DNA from: Caldatribacterium sp964426875
GTDB lineage: Bacteria > Atribacterota > Atribacteria > Atribacterales > Caldatribacteriaceae
Direction: 5' to 3'
DNA length: 11,721 nt
Assembly: GCA_964426875.1 (NCBI GenBank)
Contig: CAYRSB010000033.1
Coordinates: 1-11,721 of the forward strand
In this document: positions 7,360 to 11,721 of the stretch, one piece after another
Layout of the letters: every line of letters begins with the position of its first letter
Position numbering within the stretch: position 1 is the stretch's first letter
The notes under the pieces: generated by a model
The model's input: the letters and a program-made list of their open reading frames with translations, nothing else
What the model was told of the DNA's origin: nothing
Database searches by the model: none
Position numbers and translations under genes: made by a program

Positions 7360-7444
7360 GTCATTCCCGCATGTATTTAGCGGGAATCTAAGTCACTAAA
7401 GGGAAATTCACTGAGATTCCGGCTTAAAGACTGCCGGAATGACG
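7360..7444 (+). repeat. Paired-hairpin repeat element A
   Basis: An outer inverted repeat (CGTCATTCC at the left, GGAATGACG at the right) encloses two stems. Stem 1 is ATTCCCGC 7363-7370 with GCGGGAAT 7380-7387. Stem 2 is ATTCCGGC 7416-7423 with GCCGGAAT 7433-7440. Both loops are 9 nt. The whole could fold as a three-way junction in single-stranded DNA or RNA. Confidence 0.8.
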
Positions 7445-7532
7445 AATAAGAGGTGAATTGCCGGGGTGACGGAAAAGGGAAACGTCATTCCCGCACAAAC
7501 CCCCTTTCGTCATTCCTGCACGAAACCCCCTC

Positions 7533-7601
7533 CGTCATTCCTGCACGTTTTTAGCAGGAATCTGCATTTAGACCCCGGCTTAAAAACATGCCGAGGTGAC
7601 G
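7533..7601 (+). repeat. Paired-hairpin repeat element B
   Basis: Same plan as element A but with a shorter middle. Stem 1 is ATTCCTGC 7537-7544 with GCAGGAAT 7554-7561. Stem 2 is ACCCCGGC 7572-7579 with GCCGAGGT 7590-7597 (one mismatch). Changes relative to element A occur in both arms and mostly keep the pairing. Confidence 0.75.
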
Positions 7602-7653
7602 GGTAAAGAAGAACGTCGTTCCCGAATGCAGTAATCGGGCATCCACTCCCCTC

Positions 7654-7734
7654 CGTCATGCCCGAAATCTTTAATCGGGCATCTTTCATTGTGGAATAAT
7701 GTGAGATTCCGGCTTGAAGATTGCCGGAATGACG
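7654..7734 (+). repeat. Paired-hairpin repeat element C
   Basis: Stem 1 is ATGCCCGA 7658-7665 with TCGGGCAT 7675-7682, and stem 2 is ATTCCGGC 7706-7713 with GCCGGAAT 7723-7730. Spacing and loop length match element A. Another stem-1-like unit (CGTCGTTCCCGA, then TCGGGCAT) precedes it at 7614-7642. Confidence 0.75.
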
Positions 7735-7744
7735 GAAAAAGAGA

Positions 7745-7831
7745 GTTATTCCCTCATGTTTCTAGCGGGAATCCCAGTCATTAAGTAAATGAAAAGTACT
7801 GAGATTCCTGATAGGACATTCAGGAATGACG
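7745..7831 (+). repeat. Paired-hairpin repeat element D
   Basis: The left part is decayed (GTTATTCCCTC with GCGGGAAT), while the right stem TTCCTGA ... TCAGGAA is intact and ends in GGAATGACG. The same GAAAAAGAGGG-type linker follows. Confidence 0.65.
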
Positions 7832-7872
7832 GAGAAAGAGGGATGTCATTCCCACGTGATGGAAAAAGAGGG

Positions 7873-7955
7873 CGTCATTCCTGCATAGTGCCCTTTCGTC
7901 ATTTCCACATGTTTTAAGCAGGAATTCGAATTTTTCTGCCGTCATGCCAGAGTGC
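7873..7955 (+). repeat. Degenerate hairpin repeat element E
   Basis: CGTCATTCCTGCAT at 7873 pairs with GCAGGAAT at 7918-7925. A second left arm, CGTCATTTCCACATG, lies between them and a GTCATGCC follows. No right-hand stem is seen, so it looks truncated or nested. Confidence 0.55.
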
Positions 7956-8061
7956 GTTTACCAGGAATCTGAATGGTGGAAGGCGTGCTACAATTACGAG
8001 CAAGGGGTTTTGGGAGGGACCAAAAGATGGCGTCTCCCGATAGTAAGCATGTTTTATGCAC

Positions 8062-8073
8062 AAAGGAGGGAGG
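8062..8073 (+). promoter_or_regulatory. Ribosome binding site deciding GTG start at 8079
   Basis: AAAGGAGGGAGG is the strongest Shine-Dalgarno match in the window and lies about 6-8 nt before the in-frame GTG codons at 8076 and 8079. It excludes the much longer extension from ATG 7944, which would run from the repeat array. Confidence 0.75.
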
Positions 8074-8840
8074 AAGTGGTGCCCAGGCGTTCTTTTCTTG
8101 ATTGGATAACCAGTGCAAACTGGAAAATATGGTTGTTGTTTTTTATTTACCCTCTGATTGTAGGATTTTTTGTCCAGTTTGTGGTTTTACCTTATCTTTT
8201 CCCCTCTCTGCACGCTGGGGAGGGTCTCATGCAAGGTGGGGACTGGCTATACTTCCATCGGTTAGCCAAGGATTTAGCCGAACGCATTCGGACAGATGGC
8301 TGGAGAGCATGGGAACTCCGCCCGGAAGGACAGGCCCCCGCAGGTATTGCAGCAATTTTTTATGTGTTTTTTGGACCCCATCCCTGGGCGTTGTTACCAC
8401 TGAATGCTGTAGTACACGCTTTTGGTGGGTTAGTACTTTTTTATCTTGTGCGAGATATTATGAGGGATGCAAAAATTGCTTTTTTCTCCGCCCTTCCTTT
8501 CGTATTCTTTCCTTCGGCCATGAACTGGTATACGCAAATCCACAAAGATGGTATTTTTGCTCTTGGAGTGCTCATTTTCCTTTGGGGGTGGGAGAGGTTA
8601 CTTCAAAGTAGGGAGAAACGCTGGCAATTCCTTCTGGTTTCTTTGAGCCTTATTCTTTTGGGCGCTTTGAGTATTTGGGTGGTACGTCCTTATGCGGTGG
8701 AGATTCTGTGGTTTTTAACCTTTGTGCTTGCTTTGGTTTTCAGTGCAATTGCCGTCTTTGCGTGGAAGAAAAGGAGCGGTTTCTGGGTTCTTCTTTTCTT
8801 TATTTGGCTCACAGTGTTTGGATTGCAAGGCGTTGTTTCT

Positions 8841-8993
8841 CTTGAAAAACCTCTTGAAAAACCTCTTNNNNNNNNNNNNNNNNNNNNNNNNNNNNNNNNN
8901 NNNNNNNNNNNNNNNNNNNNNNNNNNNNNNNNNNNNNNNNNNNNNNNNNNNNNNNNNNNNNNNNNNNCTCTTGAAAAACCTCTTGAAAAACCT
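8841..8993 (+). repeat. 12-bp tandem repeat (CTTGAAAAACCT) around gap
   Basis: Two full units lie left of the gap (8841-8852 and 8853-8864) plus CTT. Two full units lie right of it (8970-8981 and 8982-8993), followed by another CTT. Each unit encodes Leu-Glu-Lys-Pro in the gene frame, so copy-number changes would alter loop length without breaking the frame. The true number of units is unknown. Confidence 0.9.
8868..8967. other. Assembly gap of 100 N
   Basis: Exactly 100 N lie within the tandem repeat, which is a conventional placeholder for a gap of unknown size. The flanks being in frame across 100 N is therefore not evidence for the real length. Confidence 0.95.
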
Positions 8994-9206
8994 CTTACCT
9001 ATCTCTGGTACGATACATGGTGGATTCCCGATTTTGTAGAGAATAAGCTTCGTGGTTTGGCTGAGGTCCGTGAAGCTTACCGTTTTATTGATCCGGACGC
9101 TATGGGGAATATCGACTGGGATGTTACATTCTATAGTGCTTCAGATGTTATGCGATATGTTCCAAGGGCTTTGATTGTGGGATTCTTGGCTCCTTTTCCT
9201 CGTCAC

Positions 9207-9209
9207 TGA
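9207..9209 (+). other. In-frame TGA in membrane protein gene
   Basis: The frame reads VGFLAPFPRH, TGA, FQEGTSPGGALKR and then a membrane segment. In relatives that I recall, a Trp-Phe often follows the APFP motif at about this position, so a TGG-to-TGA change fits. The in-frame hydrophobic continuation shows the two parts were one gene. Confidence 0.8.
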
Positions 9210-9523
9210 TTCCAGGAGGGAACTTCTCCAGGAGGAGCACTGAAAAGGAGAATTTGTGGTTTTGAGATGAGTTTCTTTTATCTCTCTCTTCCTTTTGTGT
9301 TGCTTCTTTTTCGACGCCTTTGGAGGAATGCTTCTTTTTGGGCTCTGCTCTTCTTCTGCCTTTCAATGGTCCTTATATACGCTCTGGCTTTTCCAAACCT
9401 TGGGCCCTTGTATCGGGAACGGTACGCTTTTCTTATGGTTATGCTTGCTTTAGGCATTGCAGAGTTTTGTCTTTGGTTTCCATCTCGCCGGGCACTTCAG
9501 GTGAAGGTGTAGGATGGTCACTG

Positions 9524-9964
9524 TTACTCTTTCTCCGCTTCCCTTCGGGATAGCCATTCCTCAATTTCGGCAATGAATTGTGGGAAGACTTGCGATGCCT
9601 TTCTGAAATTTTCATAGACCAGGCGTGGGTCAAGACTCAGGTATCCATGTACCAGAAGGTTTCGAAATCCTCCAAGCCCCCGGAGGTTCCGGTAGAGCTC
9701 ATCGCTCAAAACGCCTTTTTTCCAGATTTCCTCAAGGATTTCTTCGTATCCTTGTGCTGGGGTCCGGTACACTCCAGCAAGAATACGGTTTCCGATGTCA
9801 AAGATAATGGTTGAGGCTACTTCTAGCCCCCGCTCGATTATCCACTGGAGGTCTGTTTCTTTCTGGTAATCCTCTAAGGAAGTACAGGATTTCGTTTCTA
9901 AGTGACTCAGGACCTCTTCGAAGCGTTTCAATCGCTCAAGGACGCTTTCTTTTTTGAATACCAT
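9524..9964 (-). CDS. hepT: HEPN-domain toxin (HepT/DUF86-like)
   Basis: The 146-residue, all-helical protein starts at ATG 9964 behind AGAGGG. It carries the RNLLVHGY motif (R101, H106, Y108), an exact R-x4-H-x-Y, which is the active site of HepT-type RNases. In characterised pairs, the tyrosine is AMPylated by the partner nucleotidyltransferase, silencing the RNase. That mechanism is family knowledge, while the motif is seen here. It overlaps the upstream nucleotidyltransferase gene by 37 nt. Its stop is only 11 nt from the end of the convergent membrane protein gene, leaving no room for a separate terminator. The remaining uncertainty is whether the pair is active as a toxin system. Confidence 0.88.
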   Translation of the reverse strand: MVFKKESVLERLKRFEEVLSHLETKSCTSLEDYQKETDLQWIIERGLEVASTIIFDIGNRILAGVYRTPAQGYEEILEEIWKKGVLSDELYRNLRGLGGFRNLLVHGYLSLDPRLVYENFRKASQVFPQFIAEIEEWLSRREAEKE

Positions 9965-10413
9965 TCCCGTGCCCTCTGCCTAAGGTACTCGTTTTGGACG
10001 CTCCGCAGGTATGCTGTATCCTGAAACTTCCGTATGATATCCATTTCAAAATCGTTTAGAGTTTCTGCATCCCGGGCATAGACCACTTCCCCTTCGGCAA
10101 CAACTTCAAAGGCAAAGGGGAGAGGCGCTCGATTCAGAATGACCAGGTCGAAGCGCTCTGTCCCCAGGGCTTTCCTGATTTCTGCCGCAAGTTCCTGAAA
10201 AAGGAGAGGATTCCCTTCAGGCAAAAGAACAGCAATGTCGATGTCCGAAGAGGGTGATGCTTCCCCCCGGGCGAAAGACCCAAAGAGGTACCCAAGGAAG
10301 ACTCCCTTTTCCTCAAAGAGCTTTCGGAGACGTTCTTGGATTGCTCCCTTTTCGAATTGGGTGCCGGGAAGGATTGTTCCCGATGGCCCACAGTGGTTTG
10401 CTGCAATCCCCAC
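9928..10413 (-). CDS. mntA: MntA-like minimal nucleotidyltransferase antitoxin
   Basis: The 161-residue protein has the polymerase-beta-type signature GSFARGEASPSSDID: G45-S46, ten residues, then D57 and D59. A third acid is D89 in RFDLVILN. This is the GSX10DXD motif of MntA proteins, which use ATP to AMPylate the HepT tyrosine. GTG 10413 is chosen because GGAGGG (10426-10421) lies 7 nt upstream. The first 22 residues are an unconserved-looking extension, so a later start is possible. With the HEPN gene it forms a two-gene operon opposite to all other genes in the window, typical of an acquired defence or maintenance module. Confidence 0.87.
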   Translation of the reverse strand: MGIAANHCGPSGTILPGTQFEKGAIQERLRKLFEEKGVFLGYLFGSFARGEASPSSDIDIAVLLPEGNPLLFQELAAEIRKALGTERFDLVILNRAPLPFAFEVVAEGEVVYARDAETLNDFEMDIIRKFQDTAYLRSVQNEYLRQRAREWYSKKKASLSD

Positions 10414-10432
10414 AAGTTCTCCCTCCGAGGGT

Positions 10433-10438
10433 ATTATA
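10433..10438 (-). promoter_or_regulatory. Candidate -10 box for mntA-hepT
   Basis: The minus strand reads TATAAT, a perfect -10 consensus, 19 nt before the GTG start. The hexamer 17 nt upstream is TTTCCT, only three of six matches to the -35 consensus. Transcription would begin close to the ribosome binding site, giving a very short leader. Confidence 0.4.
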
Positions 10439-10576
10439 TCTTTTCCCCTTGTAAAAGGAAACGATAGATGGATTTGCAGGGATTGTGTACAATTGAGAAA
10501 AGAGTTTTGCTTGAGAAGTCAAAGAGAACTACAGGACTCAGAGCATCATTGTTGGGCGTCTGATGGGGGCAAGGCG

Positions 10577-11721
10577 TTGATAGGGAGAAATACCTCAGGC
10601 TCTGTAAGTGAAAGCGCTCACAAAAAGCGTATTCTCTTTCTTGCTACTGTGGATAGCCACATTTTCTACTTCCACCTCCCCTTTATGAAGCTCCTGCGTT
10701 CTTCTGGTTACACCGTAGAGGTTGCCGCCCGTGATACGGGCTTTCGAAAGGATATCGAAAAGGAGGGCTTTCCCTTCCATAATATCCCGTTTTCCCGAAG
10801 GCCTTTGAGTTTGGCCAATATATCCGCTTTTTTCAAACTCCTCCGGTTTTTTCGGGAGCGCCGGTATACCCTGATCCACACGCATACTCCGGTAGCGAGC
10901 TTCCTGGGACGGCTTGCCGGTTGGATAACCCATACCCCGGTCCTTTACACTGCCCATGGGTTCCACTTTTACCAGGGTGCATCCTGGAAAAACTGGCTTT
11001 TGTGGTATACCCTGGAAAAGATTGCTGCTCCCATAACCCTGGGGCTTGTGGTCATGAATGAGGAAGATTTTGAGCACGGCAAACGCCTGGGCTTTACCCC
11101 GGGGGAAAACCTCTTTTTCGTCCACGGGGTGGGGGTAGACATAAGGCGGTTTCAGAGTGTTTCTTCTAACTTCCGGCATGAACTTGGTGTTGGGGATGGT
11201 GCGGTCATCATCACCTGTGTAGCGGAATTCACCCCCACCAAAAATCACACTTTTCTTCTTTCTGCCTGGGAAAAGATAGCAAGCGCGCATCGAGATGCCC
11301 ACCTTGTTCTTGTGGGCGAGGGGGAACTCCTTGGAAAGGTTAAAGAAGCAGCTGTGAAGTGTTCTCTCCCTCGAATTCATTTCTTAGGCCGAAGAAGCGA
11401 CATTCCCGAAATCCTTGCAGCAACTGACATTGTCACCCTGGTCTCCAAACGTGAAGGTCTTCCCCGGGCTCTCCTTGAGGGGATGGCAGCGGGAAAACCT
11501 CTTGTGGCTACCAATATCCGGGGAAACCGAGACCTGGTGGAAGACGGGGTCAATGGGTTTTTAGTTTCCCCACAGGATGTGGAGGCTCTGGCCAAAGCCC
11601 TGGAAAAACTCATTGATTCTCCAGAACTTCGGGAGAGAATGGGTAGGGAAAGTCGAAGAAAGGTTGAGGCCTATTCCCTTGAGAAAGTCCTTGAAGAGAT
11701 GAGGGAAATATACCAAAGATT
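10577..11721 (+). CDS. EpsD/CapM-like family 4 glycosyltransferase, 3' truncated
   Basis: An open frame runs to the right edge, so the gene is incomplete. The recognisable fold starts at about 10622 with KKRILFLATVDSHIFYFHLP. The start is uncertain: TTG 10577 after GGGGGC is the best in-frame candidate, and no ATG or GTG lies nearer. Family features are HTHTPVASFLGRLAG and TAHGFHFYQGASWKNWLLWY, then VVMNEEDFE, FFVHGVGVDIRRF, the acceptor-to-donor linker and VAEFTPTKNHTFLL. The GT4 EX7E pair (E293 and E301) lies in KREGLPRALLEGMAAGKP. It resembles EpsD/CapM enzymes that add a sugar to a polyprenyl-linked intermediate. It is divergent from the mntA-hepT operon and, unlike the 4894 and 6009 genes, shares no long identical stretch with them. 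Confidence 0.88.
   Translation, partial: MIGRNTSGSVSESAHKKRILFLATVDSHIFYFHLPFMKLLRSSGYTVEVAARDTGFRKDIEKEGFPFHNIPFSRRPLSLANISAFFKLLRFFRERRYTLIHTHTPVASFLGRLAGWITHTPVLYTAHGFHFYQGASWKNWLLWYTLEKIAAPITLGLVVMNEEDFEHGKRLGFTPGENLFFVHGVGVDIRRFQSVSSNFRHELGVGDGAVIITCVAEFTPTKNHTFLLSAWEKIASAHRDAHLVLVGEGELLGKVKEAAVKCSLPRIHFLGRRSDIPEILAATDIVTLVSKREGLPRALLEGMAAGKPLVATNIRGNRDLVEDGVNGFLVSPQDVEALAKALEKLIDSPELRERMGRESRRKVEAYSLEKVLEEMREIYQR

Larger units (their letters stand above)
7164..8078. other. Long non-coding region with repeat array
   Basis: About 900 nt with no credible gene. The first 140 nt contain only a weak ACCCC/GGGGT hairpin at 7199-7214 without a following T-run. From 7305 to about 7955 it holds the GTCATTCC hairpin repeat family, and the last 120 nt are leader sequence for the membrane protein gene. 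Confidence 0.75.
8079..9512 (+). pseudogene. Polytopic membrane sugar-transferase-like protein, interrupted
   Basis: From GTG 8079 the frame encodes a protein with about eight hydrophobic segments in the first 260 residues, including IWLLFFIYPLIVGFFVQFVV, LLPLNAVVHAFGGLVLFYLV and FLLVSLSLILLGALSIWVV. A soluble loop starts WYDTWWIPDFVENKL and ends with VGFLAPFP, then come three more membrane segments. The layout resembles GT39/ArnT-like or O-antigen polymerase-type proteins common in polysaccharide loci, which use polyprenyl-phosphate sugars outside the membrane. Three oddities stand out. A 12-bp tandem repeat encodes Leu-Glu-Lys-Pro at the loop start, the repeat contains a 100-N gap, and an in-frame TGA lies at 9207-9209. 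Coding clearly continues in frame to TAG 9510-9512. Translation might restart at ATG 9267. Its exact reaction is unknown. Confidence 0.75.

Noticed and set aside
7305..7550. CRISPR-like spacing of CGTCATTCCCGCATG units
   Set aside because: Units are only about 15 nt, spacers are 10-15 nt and similar to each other, and matching right arms form hairpins. It is an inverted-repeat family, and no cas genes are present.
7944..8078. N-terminal extension of the membrane protein from ATG 7944
   Set aside because: It begins inside the repeat array, has no ribosome binding site, and a very strong one lies at 8062-8073 before GTG 8079.
10595..11380. 261-codon open frame on the minus strand
   Set aside because: It lies opposite the clear GT4 gene on the plus strand, where all family motifs are found. 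It has no recognisable domain.

Overview
The window is a bacterial surface-polysaccharide (exopolysaccharide or O-antigen type) biosynthesis locus carrying two toxin-antitoxin-like gene pairs. GTG and TTG starts behind G-rich ribosome binding sites, 4-16 nt gene overlaps and moderate GC content fit an anaerobic and perhaps thermophilic bacterium. I cannot assign a phylum from the sequence. A 100-N run shows it is a scaffold, probably from a draft or metagenome assembly.

Layout. 1-369: repeat fragments and a short open frame I do not recognise. 370-1534: FrhB-like 4Fe-4S protein gene, broken by TAG, TGA and a probable frameshift. 1540-2742: polysaccharide pyruvyl transferase gene, broken by one TGA. 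2966-3620: PIN-domain toxin and small antitoxin pair, bracketed by an 18-nt direct repeat (2820-2837 and 3914-3931). 3935-7163: an intact, overlapping operon of one GT2 and two GT4 glycosyltransferases. The two GT4 genes share a perfectly identical 527-nt core. 7164-8078: a non-coding block holding an array of paired-hairpin repeats. 8079-9512: polytopic membrane protein of the sugar-transferase/polymerase type, with a 12-bp tandem repeat that caused the assembly gap and one in-frame TGA. 10413-9524 (minus strand): MntA/HepT-type nucleotidyltransferase and HEPN pair. 10577-11721: EpsD/CapM-like GT4 gene that runs off the right edge.

How they fit together. The glycosyltransferases would assemble a lipid-linked oligosaccharide on the cytoplasmic face of the membrane. 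The pyruvyl transferase, with its usual FrhB-like neighbour, would decorate it, and the membrane protein would act on the lipid-linked or exported product. Three of these genes carry in-frame stops while their reading frames otherwise stay recognisable, which looks like recent decay. At two or three of the TGA codons, recalled family alignments suggest tryptophan, so TGG-to-TGA change or, less likely, recoding should be tested. The GT4 pair looks like gene conversion that homogenised the donor-binding half while leaving divergent acceptor-binding halves.
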